Assembly (NCBI RefSeq): GCF_019042245.1 | Contig: NZ_JAHQCX010000006.1 | Span: 191,264-250,108 of the forward strand | Direction: 5' to 3' | Source: Diplocloster modestus | Lineage (GTDB): Bacteria; Bacillota; Clostridia; Lachnospirales; Lachnospiraceae | Length of the DNA stretch: 58,845 bases | Shown here: one piece after another, positions 33,210-41,775 of the stretch | How the letters are laid out: every line of letters begins with the position of its first letter | Numbering within the stretch: position 1 is the first letter of the stretch | The notes under the pieces: generated by a model | The model's input: only the letters and a program-made list of their open reading frames with translations | Told to the model about the DNA's origin: nothing | Database searches by the model: none | Program-made: the position numbers and the translations under genes

Positions 33210-35010
33210 ACGAATGCCCTCCCTTCATCTGCCATCTTTCGGTTTCGTTCTGAATCGACCAAAGATGAGAATATAATCCTTTCTTTTGCAGCAGGGCTGC
33301 ATGTGTGCCGCTTTCTTTTAGCTGCCCATTTTCCAGCACGAAAATGCAATCCGCTTCCTGTATGGAATATAGCCTGTGTGCGATCATCAGTACGGTTTTT
33401 CCATTCAAAAGTTCTGCCATTCCCTCGCGCAAAGCCAGCTCATTTTCCGCATCGGTAAACGCCATCGCTTCATCCAGCACAACGATAGGCGCATCCTTCA
33501 GAATCGCCCGTGCGATGGCAATACGCTGCGCTTCCCCGCCTGAGAGCTTATGTCCGCCGTCGCCCAGCTTCGTATCGTATCCGTCAGGGAACGACAAAAT
33601 GAATTCATGGCATCGGGCGGCTTTTGCTGCTCGTTCCACTTCGGCACGGCTTACCTGGCGGTGCATAGCGATATTGTCAAAGGCACTTTCTGCAAATATG
33701 TACGTATCCTGGAACACAAACGCTACGGTATCCATCAGGGCTTCGGTGGAATAATCCCGAATGTCCTTACCGCCCACGGAAATTGCGCCGCTTTCCATAT
33801 CCCAAAACCGGGCAAGAAGCTGTCCGGCCGTGGATTTACCGCCGCCCGAAGGACCTACCAGCGCAGCAAAGCTTCCTGCGGGAATATCCATCGTGACATG
33901 GTCAAGCGCCATCCTGCGCAGCGGATCAGCCGCATTCTGATAGGAGAAGCTGACATCCGAAAACATAATCCCAACGCTGCCCTCCGGTGCTTTACAGGTT
34001 CCCTCCGGCATTGGCTGCATATCCAATACCCCGTCAATCTGATCCATCCGGACGGACAAATTTCTGAGGTCAGCACCGAACTCCACCAATTCCATTAACG
34101 GGCTGATGCAGGCAGGACCCACAATCAGGAACATCAGCAGTTCCATCATAAGCCCATGATCGCCCGGCTTCAGATACAGCAGAATACAGCCTGTCACCAG
34201 AAGAAAAGCAAGGACGGAAATTGTAATTGTCTTGTATGCGCCAAAAATAGGAGTCACCCTTTTCAGGTACGTTTTCCAATGATCCCGATTTTTTTCTACC
34301 AGGCCTGTCAGGCGGCGCGCCGCTGCTTCCGGTCTGCCGAATATCTTTTCTTCCTCCATTCCGGCTGCATATTCGGAAAAAGCTGCGTCCAGCTCGGTCG
34401 AAGAACGGTTCAAGTCTGTCCAGATTTTTTGCCCCTGCTTACCTCCAAAAGCCGAGTACTGTATGAGGAACGCCAACAGTAACGCGGCAAAAATGGTGAG
34501 CGCAAGCGGAATATTCAGGGAAAACATCAAAACAGCCAAAGCCGCTAACAGCAAGCCAGCTCCAAAGATATTAGAAACATCATGTGCGATGATGTTTTCC
34601 ATCTTCTCGATGTTCTCATTCATCATCTTTTGTACTGCTCCGGACTGTCCTCCTGTATAGAAGCCGAGATTCAATCTGCCCATGTGATTAAGGATGCGCA
34701 TTCTTAAATCATAGAGCGCATGGAACGCGCAGGCATGGCACATAAAGCTGCCGGTCATAGACAGTACAATACCGGCAGCGATACTGCCGACGGTTATTCC
34801 TGCCCAGATCCATACATCACTTGATTGAACAGCGGTTCCTTCCAGAGAGGCGGTCAGAAAAATCCGAATAATACGATAGACGGTATAAAAAGGCACTCCC
34901 GACAGCAGAACGCTAAGAGCAGAACAGGACACGCCAAACACATATCGTCCGGGACTGCAATACGCAGTTCGGAACACCCGCAGAACTGCGTTTTTATTTG
35001 TATCTCTCAT
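33202..35010 (-). CDS. ABC half-transporter, membrane plus ATPase domains (YbtPQ-like, first of pair 1)
   Basis: A 602-residue exporter-fold fusion. ATPase: Walker A GPSGGGKST, signature LSGGEAQR, Walker B VVLDEAMAFTDAEN, H-loop AHRLYS. The Walker B continuation AMAFTD in place of ATSALD is shared in style with siderophore-importing relatives and may mark it as the unequal half. ATG at 35010 has AAAGGAG upstream. It is the first gene of the five-gene operon whose promoter (35093-35120) and operator (35069-35084) lie just ahead. Substrate by context: a metal chelate; direct evidence is lacking. Confidence 0.87.
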   Translation of the reverse strand: MRDTNKNAVLRVFRTAYCSPGRYVFGVSCSALSVLLSGVPFYTVYRIIRIFLTASLEGTAVQSSDVWIWAGITVGSIAAGIVLSMTGSFMCHACAFHALYDLRMRILNHMGRLNLGFYTGGQSGAVQKMMNENIEKMENIIAHDVSNIFGAGLLLAALAVLMFSLNIPLALTIFAALLLAFLIQYSAFGGKQGQKIWTDLNRSSTELDAAFSEYAAGMEEEKIFGRPEAAARRLTGLVEKNRDHWKTYLKRVTPIFGAYKTITISVLAFLLVTGCILLYLKPGDHGLMMELLMFLIVGPACISPLMELVEFGADLRNLSVRMDQIDGVLDMQPMPEGTCKAPEGSVGIMFSDVSFSYQNAADPLRRMALDHVTMDIPAGSFAALVGPSGGGKSTAGQLLARFWDMESGAISVGGKDIRDYSTEALMDTVAFVFQDTYIFAESAFDNIAMHRQVSRAEVERAAKAARCHEFILSFPDGYDTKLGDGGHKLSGGEAQRIAIARAILKDAPIVVLDEAMAFTDAENELALREGMAELLNGKTVLMIAHRLYSIQEADCIFVLENGQLKESGTHAALLQKKGLYSHLWSIQNETERWQMKGGHSYV

Positions 35011-35068
35011 ATATCTCCTTTCCTTTCCAACGCCGGGATTACCCAAAGCATCAGTACAATTATTTTTA

Positions 35069-35084
35069 GTTAGTTATAGCTAAC
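35069..35084. promoter_or_regulatory. Operator-like dyad B: GTTAG-N6-CTAAC
   Basis: GTTAG and CTAAC around TTATAG, placed immediately downstream of the -10 box and over the expected transcription start of the module 1 operon. A bound protein would block initiation. Confidence 0.72.
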
Positions 35085-35092
35085 CTATGTAT

Positions 35093-35120
35093 ATTATACT
35101 TGTCTGTTCCTGACTGTCAA
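35093..35120 (-). promoter_or_regulatory. Sigma-A promoter of the module 1 uptake operon
   Basis: Minus strand TTGACA (35115-35120) and TATAAT (35093-35098), both consensus, with a 16-base spacer. The expected start is near 35086, next to dyad B. Confidence 0.85.
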
Positions 35121-35199
35121 TGGCAGAAAAAGTGCCTGAAAAGCAAATTAAAATTATAGGGATATCGCAAAGTTCCTTTATTCCTGGCGTTTTTTGTAG

Positions 35200-35232
35200 T
35201 ATACTTTTCATATCGAGTTGCTTTATGCTAAC
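35200..35232 (+). promoter_or_regulatory. Probable araC-type gene promoter with a dyad half-site
   Basis: TATACT at 35200-35205 with only a weak -35 (TTTATT, 17-base spacer). About 20 bases later, ATGCTAACC (35226 on) repeats one half of the GTTAG-N6-CTAAC operator. Confidence 0.45.
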
Positions 35233-35291
35233 CATTTTTTGTGCCAAAACAGAAACCAAAATGTCACAACGGAAATAGAAGGAGCAGAGAA

Positions 35292-36248
35292 ATGATTACG
35301 ATTCACAGTATTGAAGAAATGTTGATGTTCTATACTTCCTTCGGCGGGATACGGAAGGAATCCGTCAACGGGTTTTCTTATATATTCCCCGAACGGCAAT
35401 CCAGTGTACGTTTTTGGGGTGAGCTGCATGGCTTTTCGGCAGCCAATGCCGATTTTACCTATCCCCAGGACACCATTGTCCGTACACAATTCAGCCAGCG
35501 GTATATTGGCGTCGGTATTAGTGAACAGGGTACTGTCCAAACCTATACCCAGAAAAATCAAATACTGCACTTTCGAGAAGGAGTCAACTGCTTCGTCTTC
35601 GATTCTCCCGTCCCTTTTTTTATGAAAGTCCCCGGAGGGCAGTGTCTGCGTTTTCAAGGTTTGTATTTTCAAGAGGCATTTTTTACAGAGAACAACATTC
35701 CTCTCTACGACAGTTTTTGGCGGGACGCAAAGAATACAATCAACGGCGCTGATCTCCACGCGCCAGAGTTGGTATCCATCTACCGCCGTATCGAACAATG
35801 CCGATTGACTGGGTCTGCCTTCGATACATGGCTGAAGGGATTGGGATTTGAAGCGGCGGGATATCTGATCGGCCTTGTACAGCACCTGTCTTCCCTGCCC
35901 CCTGTCTATCTCGATGACAGTGAACTGCAGGCAGCAGAACGGGCTAAAAAGATTATCCGGGCAGACCTAAAAAACACATTGTCCATACCTGATATTTGCA
36001 AAAAAGTAGGAGTTAATAAGAATAAGCTGCAGATGGTCTTTCGCTTAACAGAGGGAAAAAGTGTAGCAGAATATATCCGGACGCTTCGTATGGAAAAGGC
36101 GCTTGATTTGTTAGAAGACAATACACTTTCTATAAATGCGGTGGCAGCGGCAGTAGGCTATCACGGGATCAGCAATTTCTACGCAGTATTTCAGCGCACT
36201 TTCGGGGATACTCCCGCAGCGATTCAAAAAATGATTGGAACTAAATAG
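35292..36248 (+). CDS. AraC-family transcriptional regulator (YbtA-like arrangement)
   Basis: A 318-residue regulator. The first 210 residues are a sensor region without a cupin motif I can name; the last 100 hold two helix-turn-helices of AraC (LSIPDICKKVGVNKNKLQMVF and LSINAVAAAVGYHGISNFYAVFQRTFGDTPAAIQ). It is divergent from the module 1 uptake operon, as YbtA is from ybtP in the yersiniabactin system, where it activates in the presence of the siderophore. AAGGAG seven bases before 35292 sets the ATG. Its DNA is more AT-rich than the flanking metabolic genes. Confidence 0.87.
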   Translation: MITIHSIEEMLMFYTSFGGIRKESVNGFSYIFPERQSSVRFWGELHGFSAANADFTYPQDTIVRTQFSQRYIGVGISEQGTVQTYTQKNQILHFREGVNCFVFDSPVPFFMKVPGGQCLRFQGLYFQEAFFTENNIPLYDSFWRDAKNTINGADLHAPELVSIYRRIEQCRLTGSAFDTWLKGLGFEAAGYLIGLVQHLSSLPPVYLDDSELQAAERAKKIIRADLKNTLSIPDICKKVGVNKNKLQMVFRLTEGKSVAEYIRTLRMEKALDLLEDNTLSINAVAAAVGYHGISNFYAVFQRTFGDTPAAIQKMIGTK

Positions 36249-36264
36249 TCTCTTATTATCCATC

Positions 36265-36323
36265 TTGACAGGAGTGTTCTCCTGGATTATACTGATAATC
36301 AAGTTACCGATAATTTAATTATC
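36265..36323 (+). promoter_or_regulatory. Promoter and operators of the second TetR gene
   Basis: TTGACA (36265-36270) and TATACT (36288-36293) with a 17-base spacer. The spacer contains the dyad CAGGAG-TGTT-CTCCTG (36269-36284). Downstream of the -10, GATAAT occurs twice and GATAATT-T-AATTATC forms a 15-base palindrome (36309-36323). Both dyads are placed for repression. The latter resembles a Fur box but with a wider centre. Confidence 0.75.
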
Positions 36324-36343
36324 TATGAAGGGAGGAAAACTTT

Positions 36344-36973
36344 ATGGCGGTTCCTGATCATTCCATTGATCCGCGTATTCTGGAATGTGCGAAGCAGGAA
36401 TTTTTATCGCTCGGGTATGAAAAGGCTTCCCTGAAGCATATTTGCGAAGAAGCCGGCGTCACCACCGGTGCCCTTTACAAACGGTACAAGGGCAAGGACG
36501 ACCTGTTTGCCGCGGTTGTTTCGGATACGATTACAGCCCTCGATACCGAGACAAAAAAACGCACGGACGTCGACGTACACGCCATGTCGGATCAGCAGCT
36601 GACCGGCGCGTGGGATATGAATGCTGGTATGCGGCAGTGGTTTCAGTTTCTCTATGGACTCAAAGAAGGATTCACACTGCTTGTCAAGTGCTCAGCGGGA
36701 TCTTCCTATTCCAACTTCGAGCATGAGTTCGTGGAAAAAATGTGTGTCGGCACTTACTCCTATTACCGGGAGGCATACCGCCGCGGGCTGGCGAAGTATG
36801 ACATCTCCCCCGAAGAGATGCACATCATCCTATCCGCATTCTGGCAGACTGTTTATGAACCGTTCATCCATGACTTTGACTGGACGAAGCTTAAGATCCA
36901 CTGCGCCACGGTTAACCGGCTGTTTGATTGGTATGGAATGCTGGGTATACCGAATACAGATACGCTCCCCTGA
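36344..36973 (+). CDS. TetR/AcrR-family transcriptional regulator
   Basis: A 209-residue regulator with N-terminal helix-turn-helix (ILECAKQEFLSLGYEKASLKHICEEAGVTTGALYKRYKGKDDLFAAVV) and a helical ligand domain. GGGAGG eight bases before the ATG. It is transcribed with or ahead of the second ABC pair; a hairpin with a weak T tract (36966-36990) overlaps its stop codon. It is only distantly similar to the other TetR protein at 27870, so each may answer a different ligand. It is a candidate for binding the GTTAG-N6-CTAAC dyads, which fit TetR dimers in size. Confidence 0.86.
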   Translation: MAVPDHSIDPRILECAKQEFLSLGYEKASLKHICEEAGVTTGALYKRYKGKDDLFAAVVSDTITALDTETKKRTDVDVHAMSDQQLTGAWDMNAGMRQWFQFLYGLKEGFTLLVKCSAGSSYSNFEHEFVEKMCVGTYSYYREAYRRGLAKYDISPEEMHIILSAFWQTVYEPFIHDFDWTKLKIHCATVNRLFDWYGMLGIPNTDTLP

Positions 36974-36990
36974 TGGGGAGCAAAATTTTT
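36966..36990 (+). terminator. Hairpin after the second TetR gene
   Basis: CTCCCC-TGAT-GGGGAG followed by CAAAATTTTT; it overlaps the TGA stop. It may attenuate rather than stop transcription, because no separate promoter is evident for the ABC pair. Confidence 0.6.
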
Positions 36991-36998
36991 ATTCGCAG

Positions 36999-37014
36999 GT
37001 TAGTACAAACTAAC
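36999..37014. promoter_or_regulatory. Operator-like dyad C: GTTAG-N6-CTAAC
   Basis: GTTAG and CTAAC around TACAAA, 20 bases before the TTG start of the second ABC pair. Same core and spacing as dyads A and B. Confidence 0.68.
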
Positions 37015-37034
37015 TCACTAAAGGAGGAATCAAA

Positions 37035-38837
37035 TTGTTTGAAAAGGTTTTGAGCTATACCGGAAGTTACAAAAAATACACCTACGCAGCGGCAGCGCTG
37101 ATGCTTCTGGGTGTGGCGGCCAGTGTGCTGCCGTTTCTGTTCATCTATCAGATCATCGAACCGCTGTTGGACGCCGGCCATCCGGCCCTGGCTGCGGGGG
37201 ACCTCATCTGGAGAGTAGCTGCCATCGCTATGTGCGGTGTCCTGTATGCTGTGCTTTATGTGAAGGGGCTGGGTCTGTCCCACGAATCTGCCTACCACAC
37301 CCTGAAAAACATCCGTGTCTCCCTGCAGGGCAAATTGGAGCCCCAGCCCCTGGGAACCATCCAGGGCCACGGTTCCGGGGCGCTGAAGCAAATGTTCATT
37401 GATGATATCGAGTCTGTGGAGCTGCTGCTGGCCCACGCCCTGCCAGAAGGCATCGCCAACCTGGCCGTACCCGTTTTTATTTACATCGCCATGTTCCTGG
37501 TGGACTGGAAGCTGGCGCTGCTTTCCCTATGCTCACTGCCCCTTGGTCTGCTGGCAACAGGCGCCATGTACATAGGCGGTATGAGTAAAATGGGACAGTA
37601 TTTTGAGTCGGGTCAAAAGATGAACAATACCATCGTGGAGTATATCAACGGCATGGAGGTCGTCAAGGTGTTCAACCGGGACGGCGAGAGTTATAAGCGT
37701 TTTGAAACCGATGTGAAAAATTATCGGGATTTTACACTGGATTGGTACAAAGCCAGCTGGCCCTGGATGGCGCTGTACACCACAGTGCTCCCCTGCGCGG
37801 CTATGGCGGCCCTGCCCCTGGGCGCATTTTTCGTGATTCAGGGTTATTCCACACTGGCTGATCTGGTACTGATTCTGTGCATGGGCTTTGGGATCGGGGC
37901 ACCTCTCATCAAGGCGGTGAGTTTTATGTCCACCATGCCGCAGCTCAACTATAAAATCAGTGCGCTGGAGGAGATGATGTCCGCTCCTCCCCTGCGGCAG
38001 TCTGCACGCTCCTTTGAGGGCAGAGACCATTCCATATCCTTTCAGAATGTACGTTTTACCTACAAAGCAAATTCCGGCGCAGCCGGAATACAAGACCCCC
38101 TGGAGGGCAAACAAGACGAGGTCCTTCACGGCGTGTCGCTGGAAATTCCCGAAGGCGGCCTGACCGCGCTGGTGGGGGAATCCGGCAGCGGCAAGTCCAC
38201 CCTCGCAAAACTGCTGGTGCATTTTTACGATGTGGACAGCGGCAGCATCCGGCTCGGCGGTCAGGACCTTTGTGACATGAGCGTAGAGGCATTAAATAAC
38301 GAGATCTCCTATGTGGCTCAGGAACAGTTCTTATTTAACATGAGCCTCCTGGAAAATATCCGGCTGGGCAGGCCGGACGCCAGCGATGAGGAAGTGATGG
38401 CCGCGGCTATAAAAGCCCAGTGTAGCGAATTCCTTGCCCGGCTGCCCTTGGGACTTTACTCCATGGCAGGTGACAGCGGTAAAATGCTCTCCGGCGGAGA
38501 ACGCCAGCGGATATCCCTGGCCCGCGCGATTCTGAAAAACGCTCCCGTCGTGGTCTTAGACGAAGCGACCGCTTTCATGGACCCGGAAAACGAGGAGAAA
38601 ATGAATCAGGCCATTGCAGAGGTTATCCGGGAAAAAACGGTCATCGTCATCGCACACCGGCTGCACTCCATCGTAAATGCGGATCAGATCTGCGTGCTGG
38701 CCGAAGGCAGGGTAGCCGCCTGCGGCACCCACAAGGAACTGCTGGCGCAATCCTCCGACTATCAGCGGCTGTGGGCCGCGGCCGAAGGCAGCGCCCAGTG
38801 GAAAGTCACGGCAGAAAAAGGAGGGAAAACGCTATGA
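37035..38837 (+). CDS. ABC half-transporter, membrane plus ATPase domains (YbtPQ-like, first of pair 2)
   Basis: A 600-residue exporter-fold ABC protein: membrane domain about 1-320, ATPase about 335-600 with Walker A GESGSGKST, signature LSGGERQR, Walker B VVLDEATAFMDPEN and H-loop AHRLHS. AGGAGG is placed for a TTG start at 37035. It overlaps the next gene by ATGA, so the two form a coupled heterodimer like pair 1. Pair 2 lacks its own ECF genes. The Walker B region (ATAFMDPEN) again departs from the usual ATSALD. A metallophore or peptide substrate is inferred from context only. Confidence 0.87.
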   Translation: MFEKVLSYTGSYKKYTYAAAALMLLGVAASVLPFLFIYQIIEPLLDAGHPALAAGDLIWRVAAIAMCGVLYAVLYVKGLGLSHESAYHTLKNIRVSLQGKLEPQPLGTIQGHGSGALKQMFIDDIESVELLLAHALPEGIANLAVPVFIYIAMFLVDWKLALLSLCSLPLGLLATGAMYIGGMSKMGQYFESGQKMNNTIVEYINGMEVVKVFNRDGESYKRFETDVKNYRDFTLDWYKASWPWMALYTTVLPCAAMAALPLGAFFVIQGYSTLADLVLILCMGFGIGAPLIKAVSFMSTMPQLNYKISALEEMMSAPPLRQSARSFEGRDHSISFQNVRFTYKANSGAAGIQDPLEGKQDEVLHGVSLEIPEGGLTALVGESGSGKSTLAKLLVHFYDVDSGSIRLGGQDLCDMSVEALNNEISYVAQEQFLFNMSLLENIRLGRPDASDEEVMAAAIKAQCSEFLARLPLGLYSMAGDSGKMLSGGERQRISLARAILKNAPVVVLDEATAFMDPENEEKMNQAIAEVIREKTVIVIAHRLHSIVNADQICVLAEGRVAACGTHKELLAQSSDYQRLWAAAEGSAQWKVTAEKGGKTL

Positions 38838-40579
38838 TTGCACTCATCCGAAGAATTTTAGGAACATCCGGAAAATATAAATCAAGAATCAAATGGGCCT
38901 TTGTATTCTCCTTCCTCAAGGGCATGATGATGAAGGCGCCCATTATGCTCTCTTTTCTTGCCATAACCAGATTTATGGCAGGCACGGCGGACGCGGCCTT
39001 CTGCGGCACACTTGCTGCCGGCATGGCTGTCAGCCTGCTCCTATGTGTGTTCTTTCAGCATCTTGCCGACCGTCTGCAGGCGGGCGCAGGTTTTGAACTG
39101 TTTGCCGATAAACGGATGGAATTGGGGACACATCTGCGGAAAATGCCCATGGGATACTTTACCGAGGGAAATATCGGCCGCATCAGCTCGGTGCTCTCCT
39201 CGGATATGGGCTTTATTGAGCAGAACTGCATGATGGTGCTGGCCGACTTAATGAGTTACATTTTCGCGGAGTTCATCATGGTGGCGTTTCTGTTCTATCT
39301 CAGCCCATGGATGGGGCTTGGGGCACTGGTCATCCTCGTTTTTTTTCTGCTGGTAGGCAAGGGAATGAAAAAGGAGGCCATGGAGGACTCCGTCAAACGG
39401 CAGGAGCAAAACGGGAACCTTACCGACGCGGTGCTGGACTATATCGAGGGCATGGGTATCACCAAAACCTACAATCTTCTGGGAAAGAGATCCAAAGAAC
39501 TGACAGACAATTTTGACCGGATGTGCAGCGTCAGCATCGACTTCGAGGAGGCGGCAGCCCCCTGGCAGCGCAGGATGAATCTGGTCTACGGGCTGGGTAC
39601 GGCGGCGGCGCTGGCTCTCTGCCTTGTACTGTATATGCAGGGGCTGCTTACGGCCTCCTATCTCATCGGCGTGATGCTGTTTCTGTTTGATTTATTCAAC
39701 CCGATCCGCATGCTGTACAGCCAGTCCACCCGACTGACGGTAATGAGCGCTGCCCTTGACCGCGTGGAAAATCTATTCGGCGAGCAGGAGCTTTTGGATA
39801 CCGGTACTGCCCGCATCCCGGCAGCCGCCGATGCGCCGGAAATTGAATTTAAGCATGTCAGTTTTGCTTACGGTGATAAAGAGGTACTTCATGACGTCAG
39901 CTTCTCCCTGCCGCGCAACCAGATGTTTGCGCTGGTAGGCCCCTCCGGCGGTGGCAAATCCACCATTGCCAATCTGCTGGCCCGATTCTGGGATGTGAAT
40001 GACGGCCAGGTGCTGATCCGCGGCAGGGATGTGCGGGAAATCCCCCTGTCGGAGCTGATGAACCACATTTCCATGGTATTCCAGCGGGTTTATCTATTCC
40101 AGGATACCATCTACAACAATATTTCCATGGGCCGGCCGGATGCCACCCGTAAGGAGGTTATCGAAGCGGCGAAGAAAGCCCGCTGCTACGACTTTATCAT
40201 GGCGCTGCCCAACGGCTTTGACACGATGGTGGGCGAGGGGGGCGAATCCCTCTCCGGCGGCGAAAAGCAGCGTATCTCCATCGCCCGCTGTATCTTAAAA
40301 GACGCGCCCATCGTCATTCTGGATGAAGCCACCGCCAGCGTAGATGCCGACAATGAAAGCTATATCCAGCAGGCCATCTCGGAGCTGTGCCGCGGTAAAA
40401 CGCTTCTGGTCATCGCCCACAGGCTGGGCACGATCCAAAACGCTGATCAAATCCTTGTGGTATCCGGCGGTGGTATCGCCCAGTCGGGCAGCCATGACGA
40501 ACTGATCGGCACGGACGGCATCTACCGCACCTTTGTCAACGTCCGGCAGAACAGCCTGGGCTGGAGCCGCCAGGTGTAG
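38834..40579 (+). CDS. ABC half-transporter, membrane plus ATPase domains (YbtPQ-like, second of pair 2)
   Basis: A 581-residue exporter-fold fusion. ATPase motifs: Walker A GPSGGGKST, Q-loop MVFQRVYLF, signature LSGGEKQR, Walker B VILDEATASVDADN, H-loop AHRLGT. ATG at 38834 overlaps the stop of its partner and has AGGAGG upstream; the in-frame extension to 38771 is inside the partner gene. It closes the transport island on the right. It would act at the cytoplasmic membrane as a heterodimer with the preceding protein. Confidence 0.87.
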   Translation: MIALIRRILGTSGKYKSRIKWAFVFSFLKGMMMKAPIMLSFLAITRFMAGTADAAFCGTLAAGMAVSLLLCVFFQHLADRLQAGAGFELFADKRMELGTHLRKMPMGYFTEGNIGRISSVLSSDMGFIEQNCMMVLADLMSYIFAEFIMVAFLFYLSPWMGLGALVILVFFLLVGKGMKKEAMEDSVKRQEQNGNLTDAVLDYIEGMGITKTYNLLGKRSKELTDNFDRMCSVSIDFEEAAAPWQRRMNLVYGLGTAAALALCLVLYMQGLLTASYLIGVMLFLFDLFNPIRMLYSQSTRLTVMSAALDRVENLFGEQELLDTGTARIPAAADAPEIEFKHVSFAYGDKEVLHDVSFSLPRNQMFALVGPSGGGKSTIANLLARFWDVNDGQVLIRGRDVREIPLSELMNHISMVFQRVYLFQDTIYNNISMGRPDATRKEVIEAAKKARCYDFIMALPNGFDTMVGEGGESLSGGEKQRISIARCILKDAPIVILDEATASVDADNESYIQQAISELCRGKTLLVIAHRLGTIQNADQILVVSGGGIAQSGSHDELIGTDGIYRTFVNVRQNSLGWSRQV

Positions 40580-40591
40580 CAGGCGTTCGTG

Positions 40592-40690
40592 TTACCACTC
40601 GGCTACAGTTCCGTCCGCATTGCACCAGACCGGGGGGTTCCACAGCGCTTGGTTAATGCCGGAGATGGGGCTCATCCATCTGGGCGGTAC
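40592..40690 (-). pseudogene. Possible remnant of a gene end
   Basis: The minus-strand frame ending at the TAA at 40592 reads like a real C-terminus (...WMSPISGINQALWNPP, VWCNADGTVAEW, stop), but is closed by TAG after about 33 codons and has no start. I do not recognise it. It sits exactly at the right edge of the transport island, where scars of insertion or deletion are expected. Chance is possible. Confidence 0.3.
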
Positions 40691-40761
40691 CTACGGAATC
40701 AGAACACAGCCAATTGAAACACCGCCGCAGATATGGTAAAGTTATCTACGGAGGTGTTCCT

Positions 40762-41775
40762 ATGATACGTATTGCAATTATTGGTACCAATAAAATAACA
40801 CGGCGTTTTCTGGAGGCCGTGCAAAAAACAGAACTTCTTAAGTTAACCGGTGTGTATTCCCGCACCATAGAAAAGGCAGTCGAATTCGGAACAGAATTCG
40901 GAGCGGAGAAATTCTACGATCGGCTGGAACCTCTGGCTTCCGATCCCGATATCGACGCGGTCTACATCGCCAGTCCGAATTACTGCCACTGCGCCCAGGC
41001 GGTTATGCTTATGCAGGCTGGCAAGCATGTTCTGGTGGAAAAGCCGGCCGCATCCAACTTTGCCGAATTTACCCGGATGGCGCAGGCCGCGCGGCAGAAT
41101 CATGTGATCCTGCTGGAAGCCATGCGCTGTGTGATAGACCCGGCTTTCGATCTGTTGGCCGCACATTTGGATGACATCGGGGAGGTCCGCCAGGTGATTC
41201 TGCAGTACTGCCAGTATTCCTCCCGTTATGACAACTATAAAAACGGCATCATTGAAAATGCGTTCCGGCCGGAGCTCTCCAATGGATCTCTGATGGATAT
41301 CGGTGTGTACTGCACGCATCTGATGGCTAAGCTCTTCGGCATGCCGAAGAAAATACAGGCGGATGCCGTATTTCTGCCGAATCAGATCGACGGAGCCGGG
41401 ACGATCCTGGCACATTATGATGATTTTCAGGTGCAGCTGGTCTATTCTAAAATATGCGACAGCTTCGTGCCCAGTCAGATCATGGGGGAAAAGGGCACGC
41501 TGACCTTCCGGGAGCTTCCCAACATCCACGATATCGACCTGATCTTAAGAAATGGGGAACAGAAACGCTTTCCGCTTCAGAAGGATTCCAACAATATGCT
41601 GTATGAGGCCATTCGCTTTGCGGAAATGATAAACGGGCAGGATTCGGCCGCCTGTGAGGAATGTCTCAGAGTTTCCGGTATGGAGATGCAGATTATGGAC
41701 GAGGCCCGCAGACAGATCGGTTTGGTTTTTCCGGCGGATACCTTCCGCCATACCCAAAATACCTCAGCCCTTTAA
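40762..41775 (+). CDS. Gfo/Idh/MocA-family NAD(P)-dependent oxidoreductase
   Basis: A 337-residue sugar-type dehydrogenase. The Rossmann motif is IAIIGTNKITRRF at the start (the glycines are partly replaced: G-T-N-K rather than G-x-G-x-x-G), followed by YIASPNYCHCAQ near 75 and the family motif EKPAASN near 93, whose Lys is catalytic. The C-terminal part is the substrate/dimer domain. CGGAGG nine bases upstream supports the ATG at 40762. It converges on the sugar kinase gene, overlapping it by 12 bases. Likely substrate: a sugar or inositol-like polyol. Confidence 0.85.
   Translation: MIRIAIIGTNKITRRFLEAVQKTELLKLTGVYSRTIEKAVEFGTEFGAEKFYDRLEPLASDPDIDAVYIASPNYCHCAQAVMLMQAGKHVLVEKPAASNFAEFTRMAQAARQNHVILLEAMRCVIDPAFDLLAAHLDDIGEVRQVILQYCQYSSRYDNYKNGIIENAFRPELSNGSLMDIGVYCTHLMAKLFGMPKKIQADAVFLPNQIDGAGTILAHYDDFQVQLVYSKICDSFVPSQIMGEKGTLTFRELPNIHDIDLILRNGEQKRFPLQKDSNNMLYEAIRFAEMINGQDSAACEECLRVSGMEMQIMDEARRQIGLVFPADTFRHTQNTSAL

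Noticed and set aside
36309..36323. A canonical Fur box at GATAATT-T-AATTATC
   Set aside because: The hexamers are three bases apart rather than one, so I list it only as a dyad with some resemblance.
25005..40579. A complete mobile element carrying the uptake island
   Set aside because: No integrase, transposase, relaxase or terminal direct repeats were found; only the gene content and the remnant at 40592 hint at transfer.
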